Assembly: GCA_015680685.1 (NCBI GenBank)
Contig: MNCI01024892.1
Location: 1,157,238 to 1,215,331, forward strand
Source of the DNA: Gnetum montanum
Lineage: Eukaryota > Streptophyta > Gnetopsida > Gnetales > Gnetaceae
DNA: 58,094 nt
Direction of reading: 5' to 3'
Below the pieces are notes generated by a model. That model saw only the letters and a program-made list of their open reading frames with translations, had not been told where the DNA came from and did not search any database. Made by a program: the position numbers and the translations under genes. Positions 1 to 11,700 of this stretch are shown in pieces (within the stretch, counting starts at the first letter, position 1; the number at the start of each line of letters is the position of its first letter).

Positions 1-344
1 AGTTTTGGGGCTCCAAAAGTTAGTGACGCTAATCCTTACGTTGTGCAGTGTAAGAAAATGTAACCAAAGTGCACTTAGCCAAAACCAAGGATTTTGAGCC
101 CAAAAATTTTGATTCTAGATGTCAAAAGTTGGTGCAATTGCTTGTGGGCCCTAGGGGAACCTTGCCTATTGAATCATGAACCATCGGGGGCTGTTTCAGA
201 GGCCTCCAAGTTTGGTCATGCTATACTCATGCTTGGGCAGTTGCATGACTTAGGTTGAATCTTGTTTGAAAGTGCTAGACCAAAATTTTGTGGTGTTTCA
301 ACTTCATCAACTACCATTATCAGTAAGCAAACATTTCAACTTTA
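1..344. other. Left edge, no recognised gene
   Basis: No open frame of note and no domain recognised in either strand. The stretch abuts the copia fragment and may be the rest of that element, too decayed to read, or another repeat. Confidence 0.3.
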
Positions 345-2000
345 AACTATTGGTGTCTCTATTTTATTAACAAAGAACTTAAAATATTTAAAACAACACC
401 CTTGGATTTTATTGGAAATACCCATACTTTTTGTGTATGATCGTCATTGAAAGTAACAAAATATAGTGAACCACCTAATGATGCTAGATTTATTGGACCA
501 CAAACATAAAAATAAATAAGTTTCAATTTATTATCTTAGCTACATTCCATATTTCTATGAAAATTCACCCTTTTTGGTTTACGAAAAGCATAATGTTTGA
601 AAAATTCTATATAACTTACTACGAATTTGGGAATGCAAGAATGAGATTTAAATACCTTTAAATTGGAATTGATATGGTTCAACCATTTATGCCATAAATC
701 AATATCCTCCCCTGTAGCAATTGTAGCCTTAGAATCATCCTACAAACATATATTAGCTCCTAAAGTATACATTTTTCTCGTCTTTTTACCCTTCAAAATT
801 GTTAAAATTCCCTTGGTAATTTTCCACTAATTATTTCCACATGTAAAATTTAAACCCAAATCATCAAGTTGAGAAAACAAATTAGCCTTTTAGAAACTTT
901 AAGAACATCCTAACATTATTAAGAGTGATTTTAGGTAAACCAAGCTACTCTAAAGAAACACTTCCTATACCAGAAATTTTTAAAGGAATACCATTAATAG
1001 CATAAATAACACTTGATGAAACTAACTAATACAAAGTAAAAATAGACTGATTAGGGCAAGTGTGAAAAGAGGCTCTTATGTCTACAATCTCAACATCTTT
1101 TACTATGTGTAAAGAAAATATTATAGATGATTTAGATACAATAAAATTAAAATCAAGCTCACCCTCTATATGTTTTATTTGTGGACTTGTATTATTTTCT
1201 GATTTTTCTAACTTTGTGATTTACTTCTATTGCAATGATGCTTTCTAGGCTTTGTAACCATGACAATCCCTCTTCATGTGATCAAATTTGTGGCAAAATC
1301 AGCATTCAATCCTACTTTTAGAAGTTCATCTACTTTTACTTCTTTCCTTTCTTTGATTAGGTCCTCTGCTTTGATCATGTTTATTAGATCTACCTTTATT
1401 TAAAACTGTAAAAGCATTACCTAATTCTTGATATTTCCCTTCAAGCAATCTTTTTTCTGCATCTTAAAGAGTAGAAACTACACCATCAAAAGAAATATTA
1501 CTGGTACTCATAAAGGTAGTAATAGCTATAATAACTGGATTCCAAGATTCAAGTAAAGAATTTAAAATAGCATAACACTTCACTGGCTCTAGAATTATCA
1601 CTTTATATTCTTCAAATTTAACAAAAGCTGCCATCATATCATATACATGATCTTGCAAAGAAACACATTCTTTCAACTTTGCATTAAAAAGCTTTTGATA
1701 AATATGAAACTAATTTAAACGAGAAGCTTTATCAAACCTACTTTTCAACTTTACCCAAAGAACATGAAGATGTGTTTCATTAGAAAGAGATGCAAAAATT
1801 CTATTGTTCAAATAGGGATGGATTAGCATTAGTGCATTTTCTTGCAACCTTTTTCAATCATCATCTAACATCTTTGTAGCTTTTGATGGGTGAAGGGCCT
1901 CATCACACTCCTTTTGTGCCAAGATATCTATCATTAGAACACTCCATATGTTCCCATTCTAACCAAAAAGCTTGTTTGTTGTCTATAACCACTCCATCAA
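345..2000 (-). pseudogene. copia gag-pol remnant (gag, CCHC knuckle, integrase N-terminus)
   Basis: A broken polyprotein on the minus strand. The frame at 1464-1676 resembles the copia-type gag domain (motif SLLESWNP). A CCHC knuckle lies at 1263-1304 (C-x2-C-x4-H-x4-C, with FCHKFDHMKRDC visible), its second residue now a TGA, probably from Trp. Around 600-760 is the GAG-pre-integrase region with LWHKWLNHIN, and at 370-530 the integrase start with VCGPINLASLGGSLYFVTF and a following DDH. In copia elements gag forms the particle and integrase inserts the cDNA. Numerous stops make it non-functional. Recognition of the family is firm; exact ends are not. Confidence 0.8.
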
Positions 2001-2004
2001 CCTA

Positions 2005-2015
2005 GTCTGATACCA
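2005..2015 (-). other. Primer binding site, tRNA-iMet type
   Basis: On the minus strand the bases read TGGTATCAGAC, complementary to the 3' end of initiator tRNA-Met, as usual for plant copia elements. It lies three bases inside the LTR edge. Confidence 0.8.
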
Positions 2016-2018
2016 CTT

Positions 2019-2382
2019 GTTATAAAATTAATTAAATTTATTAATTGAAGCAACAAACAAAACAAGAAAAACACACATAAAATTTTACGTGGAAAACCCA
2101 AAGTGAGGAAAAGACCATAAGAACCAATGTAAAGCTCTTCTTTCAATTAGAGAAAAATATCCCAAGAAAACAAACCATCCTTGATAACTTTCATAGCTTA
2201 TTACTATTGTTCTTATGGTACCTAACACATCTTCCTATCCTTTAATTTAAAGGAGAAAACAACAATCTTTTTTCTATTATAAACTTTATATAATTTTAGA
2301 AACTACTTCAAGTAAAGATTACAAAGTTGGAAGTTGATAAAAACAAAGGAAGAGTTTTCTTCACATTAACTAAAAGTTAACA
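2019..2382 (-). repeat. copia LTR (5' LTR of the minus element)
   Basis: A 364-bp LTR bounded by the short inverted repeat TGTTA/TAACA. The inner edge is fixed by the primer site. The bases near 2080-2095 (acgtggaaaaccc) resemble the R/U5 area common in plant copia LTRs. The outer edge is inferred from the terminal TTAACA. Confidence 0.65.
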
Positions 2383-2801
2383 TAAAGCTCAAGGTAGAAT
2401 TTGAGCTGATGATGAACATGAAACCAGGTCACCTATAGAGAGGTTATATTTCATCGCAATGGAGCCCTGAAACATCATAAAATTTCAAGGCCCTATTACT
2501 TCACCAGGGTCTTGGAATTTAGGAAAGGACTTCCACAAGGGTAGCGTGTAGGCACTGAGGTTAGACTATCTAGTCCAACAAGCATTCTATCTCCAGAGTT
2601 GATAGGCTTGATGGACTCTCCAACCTACCCACCTAGACAATTCACCTGACTGATAATCTACTCAGAAACTATGCTAAGAGTTACCGAAGGTTTTTTGGAT
2701 AAGCAAAGCAGTTCAACAAGTTTTCTAGTGAAGAAATTTGCTATGCTACGCTACGCTAAAGTGATTGTGAAGACAAAGTGAGATTCAGTCAAAACAAAGT
2801 A

Positions 2802-2839
2802 CTACACTATGCTATGCTATGTAGCATAGCATAGTGTAG
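2802..2839. repeat. 38-bp near-perfect palindrome in LTR of A
   Basis: Left arm 2802-2820 begins CTACACTATGCTATGC; the right arm 2821-2839 is its reverse complement at 18 of 19 positions, the exception being a T-G pair at the tip. Confidence 0.85.
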
Positions 2840-3007
2840 CAAAAGAAAAGCAAAAAGGTCCATCTTTCCAAGTGATTCCAATAAGAAAATGGTACCTTGA
2901 CAAGACTTCGACCTCCAAAACTTCTCGCCCCACTTGATCCACAAACCTTGAGCAAATTTTATTGCTAGAAATTGGCAGATTAAATAAAAAAAGTAGGATA
3001 CACTAGC

Positions 3008-3049
3008 CGCTACGCTGTGCTACGCTACATAGTGTAGCACAGCGTAGCG
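3008..3049. repeat. 42-bp near-perfect palindrome in LTR of A
   Basis: Arms 3008-3027 (CGCTACGCTGTGCTACGCTA) and 3030-3049 match at 19 of 20 positions with a two-base loop; the one difference is a G-T wobble in the sense strand. Confidence 0.85.
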
Positions 3050-3196
3050 ATGATGCAAAAATAGTAAAAGTGTTGCAAACGTAAGTTCAGCAAGTTCAAC
3101 AGCTTCCCAACGCAAACGACAAGAGTTGCAGTTGTTAGCATGACTAAGCTTCAAACATGTTCTTAGCTTCAGCACAAGTTCCAATCAAAACTAGTA

Positions 3197-3236
3197 GCTA
3201 CGCTATGCTATGCTACGTAGTGTAGCACAGTGTAGC
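3197..3236. repeat. 40-bp palindrome in LTR of A
   Basis: Arms 3197-3216 and 3217-3236 pair at 16 of 20 positions; three of the four differences are G-T wobbles in the sense strand. Confidence 0.75.
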
Positions 3237-3664
3237 AAGCTGCTGCTTACGCTACGCCAATGAACTTGATAGCATGAGTGACACAACACTAGTATGGAAC
3301 CATCAAGACATCTTCAGGTAGTTCTAGAACTTGTTGATAGTAATCTTCCTCATTTTGGCACCTCTTTGGCAGAATCAGCAATTTCACTCCATTTTATATG
3401 CCCCCTGGTTAGCTCTAAGGAAAACATTATTCTTATGCTTGACCCTGCTCATAAGAGTAGGGAAGACGTAGACCTATAGTATAAGCTTCATTTTTGTTTG
3501 CATTGTTAATATACTAATATCGGCACATACAGTCCTAGAGGCATAATCACAGCATAGCCAAGTTCGCAACCAGCATTGCTCACCTACACAATACGGGCAT
3601 GTCAGCATCTCATGGGGTCCAGGACATGTGGCATCCAGGCCTCATTTCTCGCTTGCTCTTGGCC

Positions 3665-3673
3665 CTATAAATA
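3665..3673 (+). promoter_or_regulatory. TATA box of LTR A
   Basis: CTATAAATA within ggccctataaataccc. The same block (ggcctataaatacct) is found at the equivalent place in both LTRs of element E, marking the U3/R promoter. Confidence 0.7.
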
Positions 3674-4271
3674 CCCTAGCAAACAATGATCAAAGGGTTA
3701 ACTTTTCTAGTTGGCATTTTTCATCCAAAGAGTTGGCATTTCTACATTAGCAAGAGCAGTTGACTTATTGCCTTTTTTCATTGGCTGGTTGGCTTCTCGG
3801 CAAATAGAGTTAGCTTCTTGCTACAATTAGCTTTTAAGTTGGTTCTCAGAAGGCATAGTTGGCATTTTCCTTAAGCTTTTGAGTTACCTTTGAGTAAGCA
3901 ATGTGTCTCTAATGTTGTATAACCTCTTGTACACCTTTCAAACAAGGCAAAGAATTGAATCTGTGACCTTGGGGCAATGCATTTTCTTACCTAAGTATTT
4001 TTTGCTATTTCTTTATTGTTATCATTTTTTTCATCGTTCCTTCATTTCTGCATTTATTGATCATTGTTTTACCTTGCGTGTCTTACCCTCAAAACGACGT
4101 TTACATAAGGTTAAGATACACTGACTAAGTCCCTATCTGATCGACTAGACCGTTTAGGGCACCACATTTCTATTTTCTCCAGCACGGCCCTGACACGGAT
4201 CTGAGGTTAAACTGTTCACCTAGCAACCTCTCGGTGTTCTAGGTACTAATTTTTTCGATCATTATAGTTTT

Positions 4272-4288
4272 TGGTGCTAGAAGGAGGA
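4272..4288 (+). other. Primer binding site of element A
   Basis: TGGTGCTAGAAGGAGGA, the decayed form of TGGCGCTAGAAGGAGGG at the same place in element E. The priming tRNA was not identified from sequence alone. Confidence 0.7.
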
Positions 4289-4507
4289 CCTTTTGGTGCT
4301 TTTCCGTATCCTACGGGTAGTCTTGCACACTCTTTGTACCCTGTCATGCACTAGCGTAAACGTGATACCCTTTTGTGGTTGTTTACGCATCATGTGGTAT
4401 AGATTGGTCACAACGATGGTTCCTTTGGAATCTAGCAGGATGAAAATCCTCCAATCTTCTCTTGATTTCCGTGCTTTCTAGTTTGCGATTTTCCCTTTTT
4501 CTACACA

Positions 4508-7400
4508 ACATGATTCCAACAATGACCATTTTTTCCACCACAAGCCTTGAGGCTTCTTTCTTGGCCCAGAACACCATGGGTGCTGAGTGGCCACCTAGCC
4601 TAGTGATGGCACCATGCCAGTCCATCAAGATTTGACATTTTTCACCCGAGTCCTTCACACAAGACACAGAGCATTACGAATTTATCTGCATAAAGATCTA
4701 GGCAGATCTACCCCTGGATTGTCAATAACTTGAGCACAAACATAGTTTCGAGTTTCTTTACCAGAATGGAAAAGAGTTTTTCCCTAACCATGACGTTGCC
4801 ATCCTCCTAACAGAGACGTATCAGTGGATCTTCAATCAGCTGCTATGAGTTAGTAGGCCTAGGGATGGGACATGCTATTCCATTACAATGAAGTGTTCTA
4901 GGATAGGAAGGAAGATCTAGACTCCCAGTATGGGGTGGGTGGCCAAACTTACCCAGTGACCATCACTTCAACCATGTGCTTCAAGTCAAACCCCCTTTTT
5001 GCAATGGCTCCCTTTGCAAACACCATAAATCTACCTCAATCTACATTTTCATCAGCAATGGGCAACCATCCTGCACCCTCAACGTATCAACAAGCACCTC
5101 CCTCAGTTTCATACCCAGGCAATCTCCCCCCCCCCCCCCCACATTATGTCTCATCCTCATACCAAGCACCAGTCATGCCGACGTTGCCATACATACACAT
5201 TATGTCTACATCACAGTTGCTCAAAGCTTCTACTGCTATCTCACCGTTTGCATCTATTCCATCATCAGCAGCAGGTCCAACCCTAACCACATGATGGACC
5301 CTAGCCACTTTGCTCCCTGCCCTGCAGCCCCACCAAATGTCGTAGCACCCTTTCCACCAAGCATACCAAGTCCCATAGGTATCGTAGCCAAGCGCGAGAC
5401 TATGGCCCATTCCATCAGTCATGCAAATGACCAACCCCCGTAGCACCACCAGTAGCCACTGCCCTAGCAGCACCACCCACTAGGTGGTGGACCACACAAG
5501 CAACACCCATCTCGAGGGTAGCCCCAACAACCCCTCCTATGACTCAAGACGCAACCTTTACTGCACCACAAATGATGGTTGCCCCTATGGAACCACAACT
5601 ATCTACGTTTTTCCCAAGTCTATCAAGTGTTTCAGCTTATTCAGACCCTTACTAAAGAGGTTAGGCACCCAAAAGTCACCGATTCTAATACGGTGCATAT
5701 CATGGATTTCTACCATGATGATCCCATTAGCCTAGTGGTTCCCATGCTTACACTACCCCTTGGGATGCCACTCCCCCAATTTACAAAATACAACAAGGAG
5801 GGTGATCCTAATGCACATCTAGTCACATTCAGATCTGAATCTTTGTTGCTGCAACAGTGGCCACACACCATCATTCATGTCTTTGCTATGTCTCTAACAG
5901 GCAAAGCTTTAGATTGGTACCATGCACTCCTGCATGCCTCCATATCAACACTGGAGGAGCTATGGACCCATTTCATGACCCATTTCAAGTATAACTTGAA
6001 GCCTAACGTCACACTAGATCAGTTAATGGCAGTCAAGAAAGACCCACTAGAGTTGGTGTAGAGGTTTATACAGTGGTGGAGCACCACCTTGAAAGAGATC
6101 TGTGAGCCTATCGCAAAGGTCCACTTGCTAGCCATCTTCAAGGGGGTGGTGAAAAATTTCATCAAATCCAAGTTTTATTACCTAGCCCTGCGCTCTCTAA
6201 GTCAAACTTTTGCATAGAAAAAAAGCATTCAAGATGCAGCCAAAGCCAGTAGGGATCTGGCCTATGTTGCATATAAAAATGCACATACTAAAAAGGACAA
6301 TGCACATACTAAAATGCAAGGCCACAACGGCCACGGTGGCCACCGTGCCAAATAAGAACCAACCCAAGAACAATAATAACAAGAAAGAGACTACAACACC
6401 AACTAATCCTATGCCTAACCTAAGAAATGCCGCTCAACCTTCCACATCGACACTTGAAGCACCCACCCATCCTAAACCTAACTTCGAGCGTAAAGATCAC
6501 TCCAAGTACACCCCGCTACCTATCAAGCCTTCAGAACTTCTGAATCAATTGCTAGGGGCAAGGTACATTCAACACAAGTACATGTCAGAGGAAGCAACCA
6601 AACAGCATCAGCGGTACTACAAACTTCTTAGTAACCCCTCTTTGGCTTTGCCCAACGAGCCCCCAATTCCTAAGAACTTCAGGTTGGAGTAGTTATGTGA
6701 CTAGCACCAACTCTGTGGTCATGACATGGATTACTTTCTAGCCTTAAAAGATGACATTCAATGGATGATTGATCAGGGGAAGTTGGTGCTTGACAAAAGC
6801 AACCTCATACACCCTAAAAATCAATCCATGCATGTTTACAAGAACCCCCTCAACACTAACGATGCGGGGTACATCATTAACACCATTTGTATAAACATTA
6901 ATCCAAAACTACCCCAGTAGCCGTTTGTGGTTCGTATACCTCAACATAGCATAACGACATCAACAATGGCTAAAAAGACATCACAACAACTTTTTGTCCT
7001 CAAGGTCCTCCTTGGACATCTTCCCCTACACCTTCTGTAATCAAAACTGCACCAACACCCACACTAACACCACAAACACCATTCATCATTAGGGGGCCAA
7101 ACCACTCAACTTCCCCTGTCCCACATAAGATGCCATCATAGCTTTCTCGTTCAAGGAAATGAGAAGAGCATTTGACAGGTGAAACGGCTACGGAACATAC
7201 CACCCCAGGTCCTTCCAAGCCTACTCCCATAGCCTCTTCATCTACACCTGCCTCGTCACCAAAGGTTAAGATTTCTACACATGCACGGTCATCACTACCT
7301 CACCCAGAAGGGCCTAACCCCAAACCTAAAACTACTCCTCCTCTAGAAATTCATCTTCTAGGAAAAATGGAGGAAGAGAACAATGATAAACAATAGGAAG
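4508..7400 (+). pseudogene. gag of element A, broken
   Basis: Several frames that together parallel the gag of element E: a Pro/Ser-rich stretch (4935-5440), the capsid-like core (5579-6060, with MDFYHDDP and the later ALDWYHALLHAS), a Lys/Asn-rich linker, then a C-terminal part (6210-6900) with PKPNFERKDHSKY and LALPNEPPI. The zinc-finger-like motif CDxHQLCGHDMDY has lost its last Cys (now Phe) and carries a stop. Gag packages the element RNA in cytoplasmic particles. Stops and frame changes make this copy inactive. The start is taken from an ATG about 220 bases past the primer site and is uncertain. Confidence 0.75.
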
Positions 7401-7465
7401 GTGGGCAAGACCTCCTGAGCACTCTCACTCAGGTAAAACGGGCTCTAAAATAAAATAATACAACA

Positions 7466-8290
7466 TTGAGCTTGTACAACCTGATAATGATGTCCACTGC
7501 ACACCGTGAGGCTTTGGTTTGCATGTTAACATCTATACCAGTTGACGAGAACATGCCAGCAGAGGAGAAAGAAATCCATTCGGTTATGCTTCCTTCTACG
7601 CCTGAAGAACCATGGCCATCCCAATTGACATTCTTTGACAAGTCCATTAGGAAAGACCTTGAAAGGGGTCAGGTGACAATAGCACCCCTATTCATCACAA
7701 TTCGGGTCAGACAACATAAGATCCAAAGAGTACACATTGATGATGGGGCTGCTACAAATGTCATCCCATTCTCCATAGTGGACAAACTGGGTTTGGTAGA
7801 CTCAATCAAACCCATGATAACGTCATGTCTAAAGTCATTCAATGGGGGGCAAGTAGTGGTGAAAGGCACCATTCACATTAACTTTGTGGCAGGGGACCAA
7901 TTCCCCACAAGTGCAACGTTTATCATGGTGGAAGAGATGCTCGAGTTTAGCCTGATCTTGGGGAGATTGTGGTTAGCCCAACTTAGGGTTGTCTCTTCAT
8001 CCATACATTAAGAAATCAATCTGGTAGGGAGGTGATGATCCACAGTGACTAGATGACAAGCCAGGCAATAAATAATGTAGATATGGAGCAAGGTTCAGAG
8101 GTCATAACCTCTGAGAATGAGGCACCTATTTCTGCCAATACTAACTATTTGACAAAAGAGCCAGCAAGATGTCGGCTTAGAAAACAAAACTATGTGGGCT
8201 GAGTTGCCTTTTCAAGTGGCAGACAATGATGTAGAAGAATACTGTAATAAATCCTCTCAACCTTACATGTTGCCAAACCCATGATGGATT
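7466..8290 (+). pseudogene. aspartic protease of element A
   Basis: The open frame 7466-8011 carries the active-site loop IDDGAATNVIPFSIVDKLGL and the later flap/helix region FSLILGRLWLAQLRVVSS, as in the retropepsin of Tat-like polyproteins (here DDG rather than the usual DTG or DSG, the same as in element E). It would cut the gag-pol polyprotein. Beyond 8011 the reading continues with stops to about 8290, matching the C-terminal tail seen in E. Upstream 7172-7396 is a Pro/Ser/Thr-rich linker. Confidence 0.8.
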
Positions 8291-8460
8291 AGGAAGAATT
8301 TGTAAAGATTATTGTTACTCGTGTAGCATAACAACTCCACTACTCCTTATCCAATTAACACGCATTATACATTTATTCCCTGTTTGCTTCACATTCATTC
8401 ATCTACACTAAGCGTCTAATTTTTCTAAAACCAATCACATGTCCTCCATTTGCATTACAT

Positions 8461-8636
8461 CATAGCCCACTAAGGCCTAAAAATGGCAAGACTTTCTGTT
8501 TGTATTCCTTCATAGGTCGCTAAGGCCTAAAACTACCAAAATTTTTCATTTGCATTATGCCATGGCCTGCTAAGGCCTAAAACTTGCAAAAATTTTGTTT
8601 ACCATCATCGCCATGGCCCGAAATGGCCTAAAACTA
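8461..8636 (+). repeat. Hairpin repeat array a (element A), 4 copies
   Basis: Units start at 8461, 8511, 8561 and 8611, an exact 50-bp period. Each has the form GGYC-six bases-GGCC followed by TAAAA, for example ggcctgctaaggcctaaaac. The array sits between protease and the 3' end of the antisense gene. The same motif recurs at 13538-13922, 50433-50756 and 54441-54893. Confidence 0.8.
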
Positions 8637-8799
8637 AAATGAGATATTCCTAACGAATTCAACTCAAAAATAGAATAAAATAAAACAAAAAATAAATGCA
8701 ACATATAACACATGAGCAAAATAAATCTCTTCACATTTCAAATTCTTTCTTTCATGAGTTAACAATGTTTGTAACATTTTTTCAATTTAAACAAAAGGG

Positions 8800-11700
8800 T
8801 CAGCTACTACGCGATGACCCCTCACCCATTCCACCATCTTCGGCTTCAGTAGGCCTTGTGTTTTCACTGGATCCTACACCAAAAAACAATAGATTAGTTA
8901 GCTAAAGCTGCAATAAATAATCCAACAAAATGAATTGTCACAGTGTCAAAGGATGACTGACCTAAGACAGCCCCATGTCTATTTCGAGGGGTATCCGATC
9001 CAGGCCTGTTGCTAGGCGTTGGAAGATCTCCTCTTCCATGATGTCAACCCAATTCCTATCACCTAAGTTAGTGCTTGTAGCAAGTTTCTCCTTCTCTACG
9101 GATGTCCATCTTGAAGGTCAGAAGGAAAGGCAACAGTGGCAGTCTCACCCGCAGGAAAGGTTACTTCCCTTTTTGGGGACTCACTCACTGTCACCTATTG
9201 CATGAACCTATCATAAGCCCTAGAAGCACCAATAACATCAAGGAATACCTTGTGAGTATGAAACTTGACTAAGGCATCCCTGTATTGGTTACGATAGGTG
9301 GCATACTCTAACTCATACATATGCTTGTGATTTTTCTACGTCTACCCCCATTCGTAAACCTTGTGCTGTAATCTTTCCAATCTTGGTTCTTCTAGGCTAA
9401 CAGGTCGAGCTACATGCACTACTTTATTATCTCATGGGTGGCCTCATTGTTGTGCCACACGGTCATCCAGTACCTCGTGTAGTTAATAACGATCATATGC
9501 CAACTACCATCGTTTGTATCTCAGACCAATAGGAATTCATTCCTAGAACGAAGATCTTCTACCTCAGTAGTCAGGTTGGTCTTCTCTTTTTCAAGCTTCT
9601 AGACCCATTTCCAAAGGTGTTCATTCACACGCCTGCATTCCCACAAGGAGCGTGCTGAGTACAAAGCACATTGGCTTGCCTCGTCATATACGCAACAAGG
9701 AACCTCTATCACTTCTGGCAAAAATTCAGGCACGACATCAACCTTAACCGCCCTCTTAGGGTTCCACATAAGGCGAGAAGCTTCCAACCACACATAAAAT
9801 AAAACATTAGTTACAAAGGCATAGTGAATGAAAAAATAATGTAAATTCTAGTATAGGATTTTAGCTTACCCACTTCCAAGTTGACTTGCCTTACACGGTC
9901 AATCATGTCATTGACTACCCCTTTGATAAAAGTAAATTTATCAAGGGTTTTAGTCCATGGTCACAAGCAGATCGAGGATAGGTCAGGGGTGTCAACAATG
10001 GTATCAGCTACATGGTAAAATGTGTTAGTTAAAATGGAGAGAACCATAATAGGGCTAATGAATAGCATAAATGATAATGTAAAGCTCCTACCCAACAAAT
10101 CCTCAAGGGTGATCATGGGGGGGGTGATCACCCATCGGCACATTGTCAAATATGTGATCAAACTCACCAGCATCCAAATGGATCCCCTCTCCTTCTAGCT
10201 AGCCTAATAGCATAGCAGCATCCTAGAAACTCATGCACCCCTCTAGCATTAAGCTACTTTCTATGAAAGGGTTGTCAGTAGGGGCCTCGTCCTAGTTGCC
10301 AAGGGCCTCTTCATTATTGGTTGGATCCTTTTCCTTGTCAACATTATCCAAGAAACAAATAAAAATAGAACAAAGTAAAAAAGAATCAAATACTTACCAA
10401 TGGGAGGTTGCACTCTACGAAGCTTAAACTACAACTTCTTCCCCTTGTCTTCATTAGTATGGGGGGTCTCATCGGCAAGGTGGGGCCTCTTACATTGTAG
10501 CTTGGTCGTCACTGTCTCTGCAATGAGGTGTTCTCCCCTTGTCACACTTTCGGTGGTAGTGGGGGATGCCTCTCCCACGCTATCCTTGGCCCAAAAGTTT
10601 CATGCCACCCAATCCCTAGTCATCATCAAGAATGATTTCCCAATAGCTTCTGGAGGGTCCTGAGATTGGGTGGTATGGAAGACTTGGCAGATCCATGGTT
10701 TGGACATCTAGCTAAAATCTTGCAGTACCCAGACCCCATTCTTGTAGACTACCAAGAATTCTACAAAATGCCCAAGGCAAGCTATGAAAAAGGCATGGTG
10801 CATGTTTAAATAAGATTCAAGCTTCCCAAGAATCTTGACCATTTTAGCCTACATGCCTTTGCAAAGGTGCTTGGCCCAATTGTAACAGGTCCCTTCTTCC
10901 ATGAAATCCCTCAGTATCTGAGCCTACTCAATCCCAATGATTTTTTCCTAGAATAGCATCTTGGGAAAGGCACGGGCATAGAAACCAGGGTAAACTATTT
11001 TAGCCACCCATAGCTTGGCTTTCTTCATAAAAATCCTGTTTTGGTCCTTGGAAGCCCCTAGCCACTCCTCGATGTCTTCCTGATTGTGCACATCACTCCT
11101 GGATTTTTCTCCCATGGGGAGACCATCATAGGGGATGCCAAAAAGGTCCATGAATAATTGATTGTTAACATCAAGCACCACGTGCACATCTACCTTTTTG
11201 GAGAAGGAGCTGACTAGGGAAAGCATTTTTGCAAGCAGGACACTCAGGTTAACTACCAAAAAAATTCCATAAGCCCTACCTCCTGAAGGTTATGGACCAA
11301 CATAGCTAGGGCTCCATTGTAGAGCCAGCACTAGGTCTCCTCCACCTCCATGTACTTAAAGAACAGGTTGGTCTCATCACGCCTAGAGACAATTAAAATC
11401 ACCTCCTAGGCTTTCTTCGTTGATAAAATGATTCACAAACAGAAAACAAAAACAAAAATAGAAAGAGGATTAATGAAACACAAATACTACTCAAGCATTT
11501 AGTAGTGGATTTACACTCTAGCATACCAGATTTGAATGGCATGGAAAATGGTGGAAGATCCACCAAAATGTCTTCGACAATGATCGACCAGAGGGATGTT
11601 CATTCCCTATCCAACCAACTGGCTTCTTTACATTTCCCATAAAACTAGGAATACTGATTGGATAGGTTTTGAAATCACCCCCAAATTGGCCTATCACATT

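Larger units (their letters stand above)
345..2382 (-). mobile_element. Ty1/copia retrotransposon fragment
   Basis: Minus-strand element read from its 5' LTR (2019-2382) through primer site, gag, zinc knuckle, protease region and the start of integrase, which fades out near 345. Reverse transcriptase and the other LTR are not in the window. The order gag-protease-integrase with integrase before RT, and the initiator-methionine primer site, place it in Ty1/copia. The LTR is followed by the five bases taaag (2383-2387), the candidate target duplication; its partner is off the window. Confidence 0.85.
2468..4266 (+). repeat. 5' LTR of element A
   Basis: About 1.8 kb. It starts TGAAACATCATAAAA, like the LTRs of element E (TGAAACATCATGAAAA), and ends CATTATA, five bases before the primer site (E ends CACTACA). 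It contains three long palindromes, a TATA box and the segment around 4120-4245 that parallels the U5 end of the E 3' LTR (gggcacc, ccagcacggccct, gatctgaggttaaactg). Confidence 0.75.

Noticed and set aside
5144-5476. Minus frame opposite the gag of element A
   Set aside because: Mirror of the Pro-rich gag region; not present in element E.
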